The translations under genes were made by a program, and so were the position numbers. 64,000 bases of DNA. Source: Photorhabdus heterorhabditis. GTDB taxonomy: Bacteria > Pseudomonadota > Gammaproteobacteria > Enterobacterales > Enterobacteriaceae. The stretch covers positions 1-64,000 of the forward strand of contig NZ_RCWA01000013.1 in the NCBI RefSeq assembly GCF_018448905.1, in the 5' to 3' direction. Under the pieces are notes generated by a model. The model saw nothing but the letters and a program-made list of their open reading frames with translations. It did no database searches and was not told where the DNA came from. This document shows positions 21,280 to 32,137 of this stretch, piece by piece; the first letter of the stretch is position 1, and every line of letters starts with the position of its first letter.

Positions 21280-21295
21280 ACACTATATATGGTGT
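21280..21295 (-). promoter_or_regulatory. NrdR box 2 on the nrdHIEF promoter
   Basis: ACACTATATATGGTGT matches the NrdR box consensus at all but one position. It starts exactly 31 bp from box 1, so two NrdR units would sit on the same face of the helix. Confidence 0.88.
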
Positions 21296-21494
21296 CAATT
21301 CTATGCTGAATGACTATTGTCAAAATTACAGTGTTAGTTATTCCTTGTGGTTAGAGGGTTTTTCTCCTCTTTAGGAAAGCTTAAGTTTTCTAGTCAGTGG
21401 TAAGGGAGCAACTGAATTCATCATTGCAATTTATTGAAAAGACGATTTACTCTAATCTCAATAATGATTGATATTTTTTTCAAGAGAGGTGGTT

Positions 21495-21956
21495 ATGTAT
21501 CATCAGTATTTTGAGACACCTAAAGGATTTCCTAAACCGTATGTTCATATCACTGCGGATGATAAAGGAGTGACCAGTCTATATTTTGTTGATGAAAAAA
21601 CAGCGCCTGAAGTGAAAAATGATATCACTAAACAGTGCGTGAAAGAGCTACGGGGATATTTTGCGGGTAAACGTACTGAGTTTTCTGTTCCACTCAATCC
21701 AGAGGGAACTGAATTCCAACAGCGTGTATGGTTGCAGTTATGTAAAATCCCATTTGGAGAAGTGTGGAGTTATAAGCAATTATCATTAGCATTGGGTTCA
21801 GCGAATTATTGTCGCGCAGTAGGAATGGCTAATTCTCGTAATCCGATCTCATTAATTGTACCTTGCCACCGTGTTATTGGACATGATGGTAAATTAGTTG
21901 GATATACCGGGGGTTTAAATATTAAAAGTTGGTTGTTGGAACACGAAAGAGCATAA
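21495..21956 (+). CDS. ogt: Methylated-DNA--protein-cysteine S-methyltransferase
   Basis: This is a suicide DNA repair protein that removes alkyl groups from O6-alkylguanine onto its own cysteine. The 153-residue sequence has the active-site motif IVPCHRVIG and the helix-turn-helix part FGEVWSYKQLSLALG. The wing region CRAVGMANSRNP and the GYTGGLNIKSWLLEHE C-terminal stretch are also present. It is shorter than E. coli Ogt (171), so the symbol is tentative. The frame is open upstream to a TTG at 21468, but AGAGG lies 5 nt before the ATG at 21495. It is divergent from nrdHIEF. Confidence 0.88.
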   Translation: MYHQYFETPKGFPKPYVHITADDKGVTSLYFVDEKTAPEVKNDITKQCVKELRGYFAGKRTEFSVPLNPEGTEFQQRVWLQLCKIPFGEVWSYKQLSLALGSANYCRAVGMANSRNPISLIVPCHRVIGHDGKLVGYTGGLNIKSWLLEHERA

Positions 21957-22174
21957 CAGTTTGTTTGTTTGATAAATTGCCTGATAAAAGACCAGGGACG
22001 GTTATAGAATATCTATATATGTGCATTATTTAGCAGCAGAACTAAATAAAGATAACATCCATCGAATTTTATTATGCTTTTCGTGATCTTGGTTGTAGAC
22101 AGTGAACCAATTTATTTGCTGTACTGTATATGACACAGGTTTTGTGTCTTATTTTCACATTAAAGGTATGTTTG

Positions 22175-22384
22175 ATGTCAAAAATTAAAGGTAACGTTAA
22201 GTGGTTTAATGAATCTAAAGGATTCGGGTTTATCACTCCAGAAGATGGTAGCAAAGACGTATTCGTACATTTCTCTGCTATTCAGAGTAACGGATTTAAA
22301 ACTCTGGCAGAAGGTCAAAAGGTAGAGTTTGAAATCACTGACGGCGCTAAAGGCCCATCTGCTGTAAACGTTGTCGCTATCTGA
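22175..22384 (+). CDS. cspE: Cold-shock-like RNA chaperone CspE
   Basis: This is a 69-residue single-stranded nucleic-acid binding protein of the cold-shock domain family. It has RNP1 KGFGFITP and RNP2 VFVHFSAI. It is nearly identical to E. coli CspE, a constitutively made antiterminator and RNA chaperone. The frame extends upstream to 22130, but the ATG at 22175 is the family start and has AAGG upstream. It is followed by a strong terminator and faces crcB, as in E. coli. Confidence 0.96.
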   Translation: MSKIKGNVKWFNESKGFGFITPEDGSKDVFVHFSAIQSNGFKTLAEGQKVEFEITDGAKGPSAVNVVAI

Positions 22385-22403
22385 TTTTAACTCCGTATTG
22401 CGA

Positions 22404-22432
22404 AAACCCGTTGTTTCAACGGGTTTTTTTTA
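22404..22432 (+). terminator. Terminator of cspE
   Basis: AAACCCGTTG and CAACGGGTTT form a perfect stem around a TTT loop and run into a long T tract. It ends 22 bp before the stop codon of the convergent crcB. Confidence 0.92.
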
Positions 22433-22457
22433 GTTTTTGCTAGATGTGTGATGAAAT

Positions 22458-22838
22458 TTAAAGCTCGTTCATCAATGAGAAAGCTAAAATTGTCATCAGC
22501 AATGATCCAAAAAGATTAAGCAAAACAGTTCCCAAAGCCCATCCCAGTTTTCCATCTAGTAAGAGATAAACAACTTCGACAGAAAAAGTAGAAAATGTGG
22601 TTAGACCACCACAAAAACCGGTGGTCAGCATTAATTTCCAGGCCGGATTAAGATATGTGGATTTATTAAAATATGCCAACCCCAGTCCGATGATGAATGC
22701 ACCAATACAATTAACTGTGAGGGTGCCAACTCCAATTGCGATATTAGTAGAAATATTATTAAGGCGGAGGCTTATAAACCAACGTAATACACTGCCTAAG
22801 CCGCCGCCGATAAATACGGCCAGAATAATATTAAGCAT
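22458..22838 (-). CDS. crcB: Fluoride ion channel CrcB/Fluc
   Basis: CrcB is a small dual-topology inner-membrane channel that lets fluoride leave the cell. The 126-residue protein has four hydrophobic segments. The family motifs [24 protein letters not shown] and the central [15 protein letters not shown] are present; the last holds the pore phenylalanines and the Na+ site region. No fluoride riboswitch was recognised upstream. It starts 14 bp after the lipA stop codon on the same strand. Confidence 0.95.
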   Translation of the reverse strand: MLNIILAVFIGGGLGSVLRWFISLRLNNISTNIAIGVGTLTVNCIGAFIIGLGLAYFNKSTYLNPAWKLMLTTGFCGGLTTFSTFSVEVVYLLLDGKLGWALGTVLLNLFGSLLMTILAFSLMNEL

Positions 22839-22852
22839 AACTGGGCTTATGA

Positions 22853-23818
22853 TTATTTAACTTCTTCACCCTTGGCTTGCAAATCAGCATGATAAGAAGA
22901 ACGGACAAATGGCCCACAAGCAGCATGGGTGAATCCCATTGCCAGAGCTTCTTCTTTCATTTCATCAAATTCTTGTGGGCTGACGTAGCGCTGTACCGGC
23001 AAATGGTGGCGGCTGGGTTGCAGATATTGGCCTAGAGTTAGCATGGTGACTCCGTGGCGGCGCAGATCACGCATGACATCAAGAATTTCTTCGTTAGTTT
23101 CACCGAGACCTACCATCAGACCCGATTTTGTTGGGATATGAGGATGGGCTTCTTTGAACTTTTCAAGTAATTTTAGTGACCACTCATAGTTCGCGCCGGG
23201 GCGTACTTGACGGTAAACCCGTGGTACGTTTTCCAGATTATGATTAAAAACGTCTGGTGGTGTCGCTGTCAGTATTTCAAGTGCACGATCCATACGCCCA
23301 CGGAAATCAGGAACCAGAGTTTCAATTTTAATGGATGGATTTTTTTCACGGATAGCAGAAATACAGTCAGCAAAGTGTTGAGCACCGCCATCACGCAGAT
23401 CATCACGGTCAACAGAGGTGATGACCACATAGCGCAGGGCCATATCTTTAATGGTTTGTGCCAGTTTTACCGGTTCGTTGGCATCAGGAGCTGTTGGACG
23501 GCCATGGGCAACATCACAGAAAGGGCAACGACGGGTACAAATTGCGCCAAGGATCATAAAAGTCGCTGTTCCGTGATTGAAACATTCAGCCAGGTTAGGG
23601 CAGGAAGCTTCTTCACAAACGGAATGCAGGCCATTCTTGCGCATAGCAGATTTGATACCCTGAATGCGGCTGGAATCCGCAGGAAGTTTGATTTTCATCC
23701 ACTCAGGTTTACGCAAGATTTCTGTGCGTTCGGTAATCACTGTTTTGACAGGGATCAGCGCCATTTTGTCTGCGTCGCGGTACTTAATTCCGCGTTCCAT
23801 CTGAATTGGTTTACTCAT
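22853..23818 (-). CDS. lipA: Lipoyl synthase
   Basis: LipA is a radical SAM enzyme that inserts two sulfurs into octanoylated carrier domains to give lipoate. The 321-residue length is that of E. coli. The radical SAM cluster motif [13 protein letters not shown] is near residue 94. The auxiliary (sacrificial) cluster cysteines are in [12 protein letters not shown] near 68, with the C-terminal RSSYHA serine. It follows lipB on the same strand with 109 bp between. Confidence 0.97.
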   Translation of the reverse strand: MSKPIQMERGIKYRDADKMALIPVKTVITERTEILRKPEWMKIKLPADSSRIQGIKSAMRKNGLHSVCEEASCPNLAECFNHGTATFMILGAICTRRCPFCDVAHGRPTAPDANEPVKLAQTIKDMALRYVVITSVDRDDLRDGGAQHFADCISAIREKNPSIKIETLVPDFRGRMDRALEILTATPPDVFNHNLENVPRVYRQVRPGANYEWSLKLLEKFKEAHPHIPTKSGLMVGLGETNEEILDVMRDLRRHGVTMLTLGQYLQPSRHHLPVQRYVSPQEFDEMKEEALAMGFTHAACGPFVRSSYHADLQAKGEEVK

Positions 23819-23927
23819 AGTCGTGCTGGTTCCAGTGTTAAATTCATCAGGTTGAGATTTATCTTCAGCCCACTGTGTGATAAATCCATTAAAAAATTTT
23901 GAAAAATATTAAAAAATTATAGCATCT

Positions 23928-24569
23928 TTAACTATTCAGTTTAAATCCTAACTGTTGGCAGAAGGTTTCTACCAAGATAGGTTGTACTTGCTCAATAGTA
24001 ATTCCAGGGACTAATTCACTGAGTTGAGTCATTTTCATGCCAGCATAGCCACAAGGATTAATTCGTAGAAATGGTTCTAAATCCATTGCAATATTGAGTG
24101 CCAGACCGTGGAAAGAACAGCCTTGGCGTATTCGTAATCCGAGGGAGCAAATTTTGGCTTCATTGACATAAACACCAGGAGCATCTGGTCGGGCATAGGA
24201 TTCCACACCAAAGTGAGCAAGTGTTTTAACGACAGTATCTTCTATCGCTGTAACCAATTGCCGTACACCAATTTTGGCGCGCTTGATGTCAATCATGACA
24301 TACATAACCTGTTGACCAGGACCATGATAGGTGACTTGTCCACCACGATCGGATTGGATAATCGGAATATCACCGAGAGATAACACATGCTCTGCTTTAC
24401 CTGCTTGTCCCTGAGTAAATACTTTTGGGTGCTGTACCAGCCAGATTTCATCGGGTGTACTAATATCTCGCTGCTCAGTAAACAAGTGCATTGCATCAGA
24501 AATCGGCTCGTAGGGTTGTATTCCTAATTGGCGTAAGAAAATCGTTTTATGTTGCAATTGAAACTTCAT
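23928..24569 (-). CDS. lipB: Octanoyl-[ACP]:protein N-octanoyltransferase
   Basis: LipB moves octanoate from acyl carrier protein to the lipoyl domains of 2-oxoacid dehydrogenases and the glycine cleavage H protein. The 213 residues equal the E. coli length. The motifs [15 protein letters not shown], with the conserved RGG and HGP, and the catalytic Lys region AKICSLG are visible. The acyl-transfer cysteine is expected in INPCGYAGM near residue 168. It lies between ybeD and lipA, the usual order. Confidence 0.96.
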   Translation of the reverse strand: MKFQLQHKTIFLRQLGIQPYEPISDAMHLFTEQRDISTPDEIWLVQHPKVFTQGQAGKAEHVLSLGDIPIIQSDRGGQVTYHGPGQQVMYVMIDIKRAKIGVRQLVTAIEDTVVKTLAHFGVESYARPDAPGVYVNEAKICSLGLRIRQGCSFHGLALNIAMDLEPFLRINPCGYAGMKMTQLSELVPGITIEQVQPILVETFCQQLGFKLNS

Positions 24570-24656
24570 TTGGTAGCTATAAGATTTAGCCAGTATAACC
24601 CTCAGAAGAGATTCTCACCAGTTTAGTACACTTGAAATGGTGCTGTTTCTGATAGA

Positions 24657-24692
24657 TAAACAATCCCCCTGAGAAATTACAGGGGATTGTTT
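24657..24692 (-). terminator. Terminator hairpin downstream of ybeD
   Basis: CAATCCCC (24661-24668) pairs with GGGGATTG (24682-24689), extended by A/T pairs on both sides. It begins 9 bp after the ybeD stop codon. T runs flank both sides, better on the plus strand. Confidence 0.65.
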
Positions 24693-24701
24693 TAGTTCAT
24701 G

Positions 24702-24965
24702 TTACAACACCACTCGTACCAGTTTAAGGTTACCTAACTCTTCATACAGAGTTTCTATTTGTTCAATGTGAGTAGCATTGATAGTAATGGATACTGAGTG
24801 GTAGTTGCCTTTGCTGCTTGGCTTCACTTGTGGAGAGTAATCGCCCGGCGCATGGCGTTGAACCACTTCAACGACCTGATTGACTAACTCAGGCTCAGCT
24901 AAACCCATTACTTTGTAGGTAAATGAGCAAGGGAACTCAAGCAGTTCATTTAATTTTGTTTTCAT
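24702..24965 (-). CDS. ybeD: DUF493 family protein YbeD
   Basis: This is a small cytosolic protein of 87 residues with an ACT-like fold in the E. coli homologue, which has the same length. Conserved parts are [14 protein letters not shown] and the C-terminal LVRVVL. The precise role is not established. Its constant place between dacA and lipB suggests a link to lipoate or envelope metabolism. A good terminator hairpin follows it. Confidence 0.93.
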   Translation of the reverse strand: MKTKLNELLEFPCSFTYKVMGLAEPELVNQVVEVVQRHAPGDYSPQVKPSSKGNYHSVSITINATHIEQIETLYEELGNLKLVRVVL

Positions 24966-25107
24966 GGGCGCTCCTGTTTTACTTTCCGCAATACGTCTGG
25001 TCAGTCTTTTCTATAAAATTTGATATTTTCCCCGTTTACATCAACGGGGGTACTTATTACGGTCAGGCTGTAGCTTGACTCGTTTCGGTAGGTTCCTGCT
25101 TTAACTA

Positions 25108-26319
25108 TTAACCAAACCAGTGATGGAACAGCAGTTTGATATAGTCGATAAAACGGCTGAAAATACCGCCTTCTTTCACTTCATTCATAACAACTAAAGG
25201 ACGCTGTTCGACAGTCTTGCCATCAAGTTGAAAGTTGATTGTACCGACGACCTGATTTTTCGCTAGCGGGGCATGTAATTCAGTATCATTCATGACATAG
25301 CTGGCTTTCAGATCTTTCAAACGGCCTCTGGGAATAGTCAGATAAACATCTTTATCAACGCCTAGCTGAACCCTATCATTATCTCCAAACCAGACAGGTT
25401 CAGAGGCAAATTCTGTGTCAGATTTCAGTGGCGAGACGGTTTCAAAGAAACGGAAACCCCAGGTCAGCAGTTTCTTACTTTCTGTCTCTCGGCCTTTATA
25501 AGTGTGACCGCCGAGTACCGCAGAAATCAGACGCATATCGCCTTCAGTTGCAGAAGCAACTAGGTTATAACCCGCTGCATTAGTGTGACCGGTTTTGATA
25601 CCATCTACATTCAGACTTTTATCCCATAACAAACCGTTGCGGTTTATCTGACGGATATTGTTGTAGGTAAATTCTTTCTCTTTATAGATAGTATATTCTT
25701 CAGGAACATCGCGGATTAGTGCTTGACCAATCAGTGCCATATCACGGGCAGAGCTGTATTGGCCTTCTGCATCCAGGCCATGAACAGTTTTGAAATATGT
25801 ATTCTGTAAGCCAAGCGATTTTACATAGCCATTCATCAGATTAACGAACGACTCTTGGCTGCCAGCAACGTAATCCGCCATTGCAACACAAGCATCATTA
25901 CCGGATTGTAAGTTTATACCGCGGGATAGCATAGAAACTGAAACCTGATCTCCGGGTTTGAGGAACATCAGGGAAGAGCCTTTAAATACCGGATTACCTG
26001 TTGCCCATGCATCAGTACCAACCGTGACCATATCATTTGGCCCGATTTTGCCTGATTTGATTGTCTGACCAATAACATAACTGGTCATCATTTTTGTCAG
26101 GCTGGCAGGGTCACGGCGAGAGTCTGCATTCATTTCAGCCAGAACTTTGCCTGAGTTGTAGTCGATAAGAATATAAGCTTCAGCATCGATCTGAGGCACA
26201 CCTGGGATCATCGTTTTCAGGTTTATATCATTCCCATTGGCAAAGGCAGAAACGTTCATTGCCAGCGCAATACTCAAGGTGGCGCTTTTTATAAAACGAG
26301 AAGTGGTTGTGTATTTCAT
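25108..26319 (-). CDS. dacA: D-alanyl-D-alanine carboxypeptidase PBP5
   Basis: PBP5 trims the terminal D-alanine from peptidoglycan pentapeptides in the periplasm. It has a signal peptide at about 1-27 and the serine-DD-peptidase triad SLTK, SGN (QSGNDACVA) and KTG ([11 protein letters not shown]). A C-terminal amphipathic membrane anchor ([17 protein letters not shown]) follows. Starting at the ATG 26319 the protein has 403 residues, the E. coli length. The frame is open 17 codons upstream, but that would bury the signal peptide. Confidence 0.96.
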   Translation of the reverse strand: MKYTTTSRFIKSATLSIALAMNVSAFANGNDINLKTMIPGVPQIDAEAYILIDYNSGKVLAEMNADSRRDPASLTKMMTSYVIGQTIKSGKIGPNDMVTVGTDAWATGNPVFKGSSLMFLKPGDQVSVSMLSRGINLQSGNDACVAMADYVAGSQESFVNLMNGYVKSLGLQNTYFKTVHGLDAEGQYSSARDMALIGQALIRDVPEEYTIYKEKEFTYNNIRQINRNGLLWDKSLNVDGIKTGHTNAAGYNLVASATEGDMRLISAVLGGHTYKGRETESKKLLTWGFRFFETVSPLKSDTEFASEPVWFGDNDRVQLGVDKDVYLTIPRGRLKDLKASYVMNDTELHAPLAKNQVVGTINFQLDGKTVEQRPLVVMNEVKEGGIFSRFIDYIKLLFHHWFG

Positions 26320-26482
26320 GGTCGGTTGGACAACATCCGTGAGAATAAGGTTGATATCGGGCCATATCATAGCAAATGAAGAAAAATACTAACATTGGCA
26401 AATTTTGACAGGCCGCCAGTTTACGTTTTTTTACCTTGCTTGCTGATATCTAAGCAAAACCCAGATATCAGCGAGAGGAAAG

Positions 26483-27493
26483 CTAAGGACTGACGATAAA
26501 AGAAGATTGCTGTATCTGGTCAGCCAGTTTCTGTTGTAAATCGGTAGCGTGCTGGCGATTGCTAAATGGCCCCAATTGTACACGATAAACATTACTATAT
26601 TGAGTTACGCGTCCTTGAACATTAAAGCGCTGTTCTAACGTTCGTTGCCACTCTTTTGCCCGTTGCTCACTGCTAACGGCACCAACCTGGACCATAAAAC
26701 CATTTGCAGAGGAGCTTGTTGATACTGTTGCTGTTGAAGCACTGTCGGCAACTGGTTTAGGTGGTTGTAGCTTCATTGCGGGTAGTTGCTCAGTAGCTTC
26801 TGGTTGTATAGCCAATGGTTGCGTTTGTTCCTCAGGCTGATTAGTCAGAGGGCGGCTGACAGTCTGATCTGGAACATTTCCCATTGTGGGTGTTCCTAGC
26901 TGGTTTGTTGTCAGCGTTGGTCTGCCTGGCAGGGCATAACTCTGTTTAACTATCTGGCTGCCAACAGTACCGGGGCCAGATACAGAGCCATCCTGAGCGA
27001 CCTGAATAAAATCAATCTTAACTTTGGTACTTTGGGTTAGATTCAGGCGTTCAGCAGAAGCCTTTGATAGATCGATAATTCTCCCTGGTTTATAAGGACC
27101 GCGGTCATTGACTCTGACTATCATCATACGGCCATTGCTTAAGTTGGTCACGCGAACATAACTCGGGATTGGTAGTGTTGGGTGGGCGGCTGTTAGTGCA
27201 TAAGGGTTAAAACGTTCACCAATTGCTGTCATTTTGCCACTGTATTCTGCACCATACCAACTGGCATAACCTGTTTCACTAAATTGAGATGGGTCTTGCA
27301 CAATATGATAAATATGCCCGTTCATCTGATAATCATTATTGGCGCCAGGATGATAAGGCTCATAGCGAGGTTCTGCACCCAGAATATCCTGCGTTGGTAC
27401 CGCAGGTAATGGGGAAGATTTTTGCTCGTTAGGAGCAGTACAGCCGGATAACAGAGCTGCAATCATGCCGAGTATAAGCCAGTGTTGACGCAT
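26483..27493 (-). CDS. rlpA: Septal ring lytic transglycosylase lipoprotein RlpA
   Basis: RlpA is an outer-membrane lipoprotein that binds denuded glycan strands at the septum; in some bacteria it cleaves them. The lipobox LLSGC puts the lipidated cysteine at residue 18. A double-psi beta-barrel domain (about 75-165) has ASWYGAEYSGKMTA and VNDRGPYKPGRIIDLS. After a proline- and glutamine-rich linker, a C-terminal SPOR domain (about 265-336) begins FMVQVGAVSSEQRA. The gene follows rodA by 13 bp in the mrdA-rodA-rlpA order. Confidence 0.94.
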   Translation of the reverse strand: MRQHWLILGMIAALLSGCTAPNEQKSSPLPAVPTQDILGAEPRYEPYHPGANNDYQMNGHIYHIVQDPSQFSETGYASWYGAEYSGKMTAIGERFNPYALTAAHPTLPIPSYVRVTNLSNGRMMIVRVNDRGPYKPGRIIDLSKASAERLNLTQSTKVKIDFIQVAQDGSVSGPGTVGSQIVKQSYALPGRPTLTTNQLGTPTMGNVPDQTVSRPLTNQPEEQTQPLAIQPEATEQLPAMKLQPPKPVADSASTATVSTSSSANGFMVQVGAVSSEQRAKEWQRTLEQRFNVQGRVTQYSNVYRVQLGPFSNRQHATDLQQKLADQIQQSSFIVSP

Positions 27494-27506
27494 TGAAACC
27501 TCTTCT

Positions 27507-28619
27507 CTATAAACTTTTAGACAATAATTTTCGGTGTGTATGAATCGACATTATAATCCCGAAACCAGCCATTAAGACGATCAAGGCTGAGCCGCCATAA
27601 CTGACAAATGGTAAAGGAACGCCTACCACAGGTAGAATGCCGCTCACCATGCCGATATTGACGAAGATATAAACAAACAGGATTAACATCAGGCTGCCAA
27701 CCATGACTCGGCCAAAAGTGTTCTGTGCCCTGGTTGCGATAGCCAGCCCGCGCATAATTAATAACAAATATAATGTTAGTAACAGTAACACGCCGATTAA
27801 ACCAAGTTCTTCCGAGAGTACGGCGAATATGAAGTCTGTATGGCGTTCTGGAAGAAATTCCAACTGAGATTGAGTGCCGAGTAACCAACCTTTACCTGAT
27901 AGGCCACCGGAGCCTATAGCGATTTTTGATTGAATGATATGGTAACCTTTACCCAATGGATCAGTTTCTGGATCAAGTAACATCATTACCCGATCGCGTT
28001 GATATCCATGCATCAGAAAGAACCATAAGATCGGGATAAAACAGGCTAATAACAAGGCTGCAATACCGATCAGCCGCCAGCTCATCCCAGCAAGGAATAG
28101 GACAAACAGGCCGGAAAATGCGACCAGAATTGAAGTACCGAGGTCTGGTTGGGCGGCGACGAGTAAAGTTGGCAGGAAAATCAGCATTAGAGCGATAGTT
28201 GTATTTTTTAGCGATGGTGGACACAAATCGCGGTTCATAAAACGGGCAATCATCAGTGGTACAGCGATCTTGGCAATCTCAGAAGGCTGGAAACGGATGA
28301 TCCCTAGATCGAGCCAGCGCTGCGCCCCTTTACTGATCTGTCCGAACGCATCGACAAAAATCAGTAAAACGACACAAACGATATATAGATAAGGTGCCCA
28401 GCCTTCATAAACTCTTGGGGGGATTTGCGCCATAATTATCATGACAACCAGTCCGGCACCAATTTGGCTGATTCTGCGCTCCATCATCCCCATATCTTGA
28501 CCACTGGCACTCCACATAACAAAAGCGCTGTATACTAGCAGTGCTAGAATGCACAGCAACAGCGGTAAGTCGATATGTAGTTTGGTCCAGAGGGGAACCT
28601 TTTTTGGGTTTTCTGTCAT
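27507..28619 (-). CDS. mrdB: Peptidoglycan glycosyltransferase RodA
   Basis: RodA is the SEDS-family polymerase of the elongasome and works with PBP2 (MrdA). The 370 residues equal the E. coli length and hold about ten hydrophobic segments. The SEDS motif [18 protein letters not shown] includes the catalytic aspartate, and [14 protein letters not shown] is at the C-terminal end. It begins 8 bp after mrdA. Confidence 0.97.
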   Translation of the reverse strand: MTENPKKVPLWTKLHIDLPLLLCILALLVYSAFVMWSASGQDMGMMERRISQIGAGLVVMIIMAQIPPRVYEGWAPYLYIVCVVLLIFVDAFGQISKGAQRWLDLGIIRFQPSEIAKIAVPLMIARFMNRDLCPPSLKNTTIALMLIFLPTLLVAAQPDLGTSILVAFSGLFVLFLAGMSWRLIGIAALLLACFIPILWFFLMHGYQRDRVMMLLDPETDPLGKGYHIIQSKIAIGSGGLSGKGWLLGTQSQLEFLPERHTDFIFAVLSEELGLIGVLLLLTLYLLLIMRGLAIATRAQNTFGRVMVGSLMLILFVYIFVNIGMVSGILPVVGVPLPFVSYGGSALIVLMAGFGIIMSIHTHRKLLSKSL

Positions 28620-28627
28620 GGTGTTAT

Positions 28628-30523
28628 TCAGCCATTTTCTGTTCCGGGTGGTGTTGGAGCCGCATCCGGTAATGTTGTGTTGTTATCCCCTAACAATACA
28701 TGGTCGAGGATTTGGCGAACAAGGGTTCCTACTGCCGGACCTGCACCACCATTTTCTAAAATGATAGAAAGGGCTATCGTCGGGTTTTCATAAGGGGCGA
28801 AGGCAATCATTAGCTTGTGATCCCGTAAATGCTCAGCAATTTTACTGGCATTGTAAGTTTCATAGCTATAGACCTGTGCTGTTCCTGATTTGGCAGCTGC
28901 TTTATACGGCGTTCTAGTAAAACTCTTGTGACCAGTACCGTTTGGCAGGTTAGCAACACCATACATACCGCTTTTTGCCAGTTCCCAGTATCCTGAATGG
29001 ATATCACCTATTTGAATATTTTCTGTTTGTTGATAAGGGATCATCTCACCTTTCAGTTTTTTACCCAGCAGCAGATGCGGTGTTTTTACGTTACCGTCAT
29101 TAATTAAGGTTGTTAGCGCTTTTACCATTTGAATTGGCGTTGCTGTCCAGTATCCCTGGCCGATCCCAACAGGAATAGTGTCTCCCTGATACCAAGGTTT
29201 TTTATATTTTCTTTGTTTCCATTCACGGGTAGGCATGATACCTGTGCGTTCTTCAGACAGGTCAATGCCCGTGTATTCACCATAACCAAACTTAGTCATC
29301 CATTCAGATAGGCGGTCAATTCCCATATCATAGGCAACCTGATAGAAGAAAGTATCCGCAGATTCCACGATGGATCTATATGCATTGAGACTGCCATGTC
29401 CCCAGCGTTTCCAGTCACGGTAGCGTTTTTCTGAACCCGGTAATTGCCACCAGCCCGGATCAAAAATGGTGGTATTTTTATTGATAACGCCGGTGCTTAG
29501 TGCTGCAACGGTAATAAAAGGTTTTACCGTTGACGCAGGAGGATAGATCCCTTGAGTTGCACGATTAATAAGCGGTCGGTCAGGATTATTTAATAATTCC
29601 TGATAGTTCTTGTTGGAGATACCGTTTACGAATAGATTTGGATCATAGCTTGGATTAGATACCAGTGCTAGAATTTCCCCATTATGTGGATTACTGACAA
29701 CGACGGCAGCGCGGCTGGTTGTGAGTAGTTTCTCAATATAGATCTGCAACTCAAGATCGATAGTCAGATAAATATCTTGCCCGGCTTGTGGCGGTTGTTC
29801 ATGTAATTGACGTATCACACGGCCACGATTATTGACTTCGACTTCTTCATAACCGGTTTTGCCATGTAAAACAGATTCATAATAGCGTTCAATACCTAGT
29901 TTGCCGATATCATGGGTGGCGGCGTAATTGGGTAAAATACCTTCCTTGTCCAGCCGTTCTACATCTTTATCATTAATTTTAGCGACATAGCCAATGATAT
30001 GAGTCAGTGCTGAACCGTAAGGGTAGAAGCGGCGTTGATAGCCTTTTATTTCGAGGCCGGGGAAACGGTACTGGTTAACAGCAAAGCGTGCTACTTGGAT
30101 ATGATCCAGTGAAGTTTTCAGTGGAATGGAGGTAAAGCGGCGCGATCGCTTACGTTCTTTTTCAAAGTTAGCAATATCTTCATCAGTCAGATCGATAATA
30201 TTCCGTAAATCACTCAGCGTTTGCTGAAGGTTCTCGACCTTTTCAGGTATGACTTCCAACTGGTAGATTGTTCGGTTAAGCGCCAATGGTGTGCCTTTAC
30301 GGTCATAAATAATACCTCGGCTTGGAGCGATTGGAACCAGTTTGATACGGTTTTCGTTTGAACGGGTTTGGTAGTCTTCGTGGCGAGTGATCTGTAAATG
30401 GTAAAGATTGGCAATCAGGATACCAGCCAGTACTAGGATGATGATAAACGCCACCAATGCGCGGCGGGCAAATAGGGCTGATTCAGCCGTATAATCACGA
30501 AAAGGGGTACGTTTATTCTTCAT
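28628..30523 (-). CDS. mrdA: Peptidoglycan D,D-transpeptidase PBP2
   Basis: PBP2 is the class B penicillin-binding protein that cross-links peptidoglycan during rod elongation, in complex with RodA and MreCD. The 631-residue protein has one N-terminal membrane span (about 20-43), a pedestal domain ([10 protein letters not shown]) and the transpeptidase triad. The triad motifs are STVK near residue 330, SAD (ESADTFFYQ) and KSGTAQ near 545. The gene begins 40 bp after the stop of rlmH and heads mrdA-mrdB-rlpA. Confidence 0.97.
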   Translation of the reverse strand: MKNKRTPFRDYTAESALFARRALVAFIIILVLAGILIANLYHLQITRHEDYQTRSNENRIKLVPIAPSRGIIYDRKGTPLALNRTIYQLEVIPEKVENLQQTLSDLRNIIDLTDEDIANFEKERKRSRRFTSIPLKTSLDHIQVARFAVNQYRFPGLEIKGYQRRFYPYGSALTHIIGYVAKINDKDVERLDKEGILPNYAATHDIGKLGIERYYESVLHGKTGYEEVEVNNRGRVIRQLHEQPPQAGQDIYLTIDLELQIYIEKLLTTSRAAVVVSNPHNGEILALVSNPSYDPNLFVNGISNKNYQELLNNPDRPLINRATQGIYPPASTVKPFITVAALSTGVINKNTTIFDPGWWQLPGSEKRYRDWKRWGHGSLNAYRSIVESADTFFYQVAYDMGIDRLSEWMTKFGYGEYTGIDLSEERTGIMPTREWKQRKYKKPWYQGDTIPVGIGQGYWTATPIQMVKALTTLINDGNVKTPHLLLGKKLKGEMIPYQQTENIQIGDIHSGYWELAKSGMYGVANLPNGTGHKSFTRTPYKAAAKSGTAQVYSYETYNASKIAEHLRDHKLMIAFAPYENPTIALSIILENGGAGPAVGTLVRQILDHVLLGDNNTTLPDAAPTPPGTENG

Positions 30524-30562
30524 CCCATTGCCAGAATTCGCTTTTATCCGTTGGTAACCAAA

Positions 30563-31033
30563 TTATTCCCGGTGATAGGGATGATTGGTGGTAATGCTCC
30601 ATGCCCGGTACAGGCTTTCTGCAACTAAAACTCGTACCAAAGGATGGGGTAAGGTTAAAGGTGATAATGACCAGCTTTGTTCCGCAGCAGCTTTACATGC
30701 CGGAGCAAGACCTTCTGGCCCGCCTATCAGCAAGCTTACATCTCTACCATCTTGTTTCCAATGTTCAAGCTGTTGCGCTAGTTGAGGCGTTTCCCAACGA
30801 GAACCCGGAATGTCTAGGGTGACAATGCGGTTGCTTTTACCGACAGCGGCCAGCATTTGTTCACCTTCTTTCTCCAGAATGCGTTTAATATCCGCATTTT
30901 TACCCCGTTTCCCAGCAGGAATTTCTACCAGATCAAATGGCATATCTTTTGGGAAACGGCGTAAATAATCCGTAAAGCCGGCCTGTATCCAGTCCGGCAT
31001 TTTTGTACCTACAGCGACTAATTGCAGCTTCAA
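30563..31033 (-). CDS. rlmH: 23S rRNA pseudouridine-1915 N3-methyltransferase
   Basis: RlmH is a SPOUT methyltransferase that acts on assembled 70S ribosomes at position 1915 of helix 69. The 156 residues start [15 protein letters not shown] and have the SAM-binding knot LLIGGPEGL and the C-terminal [15 protein letters not shown]. The start is a TTG at 31033, because GGAG lies 6 nt upstream and this gives the E. coli N-terminus. A second TTG at 31045 overlaps rsfS. The gene starts 2 bp after the rsfS stop. Confidence 0.94.
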   Translation of the reverse strand: MKLQLVAVGTKMPDWIQAGFTDYLRRFPKDMPFDLVEIPAGKRGKNADIKRILEKEGEQMLAAVGKSNRIVTLDIPGSRWETPQLAQQLEHWKQDGRDVSLLIGGPEGLAPACKAAAEQSWSLSPLTLPHPLVRVLVAESLYRAWSITTNHPYHRE

Positions 31034-31035
31034 AC

Positions 31036-31353
31036 TCAGCTCCAAAGTTTTTCAAGTTCATACATACGGCGACTCTCTTCCTGCATGACATGTACGATAA
31101 CTTCACCGAGGTCTACGACAATCCAATCGGATACGCCCTGTCCCTCAACGCCAAGTGGAGTCAGACCACTCGCACGACAGTCATCAACTAGATGATCTGC
31201 GACAGACATCAGATGGCGACTGGAGGTTCCGGTGCAGATAATCATGCAATCGGTAATACTGGATTTCCCATGAACATCCAGAGAAACAATATCTTGTGCT
31301 TTGGAGTCTTCAAGTTTATCAATAACAAATTGTTGGAGTTCTCTACCTTGCAA
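31036..31353 (-). CDS. rsfS: Ribosomal silencing factor
   Basis: RsfS binds ribosomal protein L14 (uL14) and blocks subunit joining in stationary phase. The sequence [19 protein letters not shown] and [22 protein letters not shown] are family hallmarks. An ATG at 31362 would give 108 residues. I prefer the TTG at 31353 (105 residues, equal to E. coli) because AAGGA lies 8 nt before it and would overlap the ATG start itself. It is followed at once by rlmH. Confidence 0.9.
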   Translation of the reverse strand: MQGRELQQFVIDKLEDSKAQDIVSLDVHGKSSITDCMIICTGTSSRHLMSVADHLVDDCRASGLTPLGVEGQGVSDWIVVDLGEVIVHVMQEESRRMYELEKLWS

Positions 31354-31459
31354 AAGGTTCATCCTTATTTTTTATCAAATTGATCAAATAGTGCCGAATA
31401 ATAGCATGCCGGGCCACTTGAGAGTAAGCCAACTAAATGACTAATCGGGCCAGATTTCG

Positions 31460-32137
31460 CTATTGGCGATATAACCCCTGTGAATCTATATATTTTTGTA
31501 CTAAAGGGGTGAGCAAATCATCACAATTTAGCCCTTGCTGGAGACGCTGGCGGATATCTGTTGCTGAGATACGCAATAGTGGTGTATCTGCCAGATAGAT
31601 ATAACCGTTAGGCTTGCTGTTAAGTAGGGCTGGGTCGTAGATTTGGTGTTGTGTAAGCCATTGCTGCATTTCAGCTATTGAAAGTTGGGGCTGATAACCG
31701 GGGCGGGCACAAACCAGTAAATGACAGATATTTAGTAGTTCTGGCCAACGATGCCAGGTATGTAGTGATAACAAAGAGTCCAGACCGATTATAAATGCCA
31801 GTGATTGTTTTTCACCAAGCTCCTGACGGAACGATTCCAATGTATCGATTGTGTAAGAAGGAGTGGTGCGTTCCAGTTCACGGGTATCGATTGTAAACAG
31901 TGGATGGTCCTGTGTTGCTAGTCGTACCATTGTAAGCCGCTGTTGTGCGGTGGCTTCTGGTTGTGGGCGGTGGGGGGGAACATGGTTTGGCAGCAAAATC
32001 ACTCGTTTCAGGCCAATTTGATGTGCCAGTGTTTCGATGGGATGCAGATGCCCATAATGGATTGGGTCAAATGTTCCACCAAATAATGCTTGAATAACGG
32101 GTTGTACTGGACAAGTAGTATTAATGGTATGAGGCAT
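31460..32137 (-). CDS. nadD: Nicotinate-nucleotide adenylyltransferase
   Basis: NadD makes deamido-NAD from nicotinate mononucleotide and ATP. The nucleotidyltransferase motif [12 protein letters not shown] appears near residue 20 and the C-terminal [10 protein letters not shown] is the second ATP motif. From the ATG at 32137 the protein has 225 residues (E. coli 213, with an N-terminal extension of about 12 here). GAGAG lies 8 nt upstream. The start lies 17 bp inside holA, suggesting coupling. A TTG further up at 32167 is less likely. Confidence 0.94.
   Translation of the reverse strand: MPHTINTTCPVQPVIQALFGGTFDPIHYGHLHPIETLAHQIGLKRVILLPNHVPPHRPQPEATAQQRLTMVRLATQDHPLFTIDTRELERTTPSYTIDTLESFRQELGEKQSLAFIIGLDSLLSLHTWHRWPELLNICHLLVCARPGYQPQLSIAEMQQWLTQHQIYDPALLNSKPNGYIYLADTPLLRISATDIRQRLQQGLNCDDLLTPLVQKYIDSQGLYRQ

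Noticed and set aside
22385-22860. Fluoride riboswitch upstream of crcB
   Set aside because: crcB is embedded 14 bp behind lipA and no riboswitch-like pseudoknot sequence was recognised.
23207-23902. 231-codon plus-strand frame opposite lipA
   Set aside because: lipA is unmistakable on the other strand; this frame has no start context and no family resemblance.
25030-25049. CCCCGTT/AACGGGG hairpin between dacA and ybeD as a terminator
   Set aside because: On the minus strand the stem is followed by A residues rather than T, so an intrinsic terminator is not supported.
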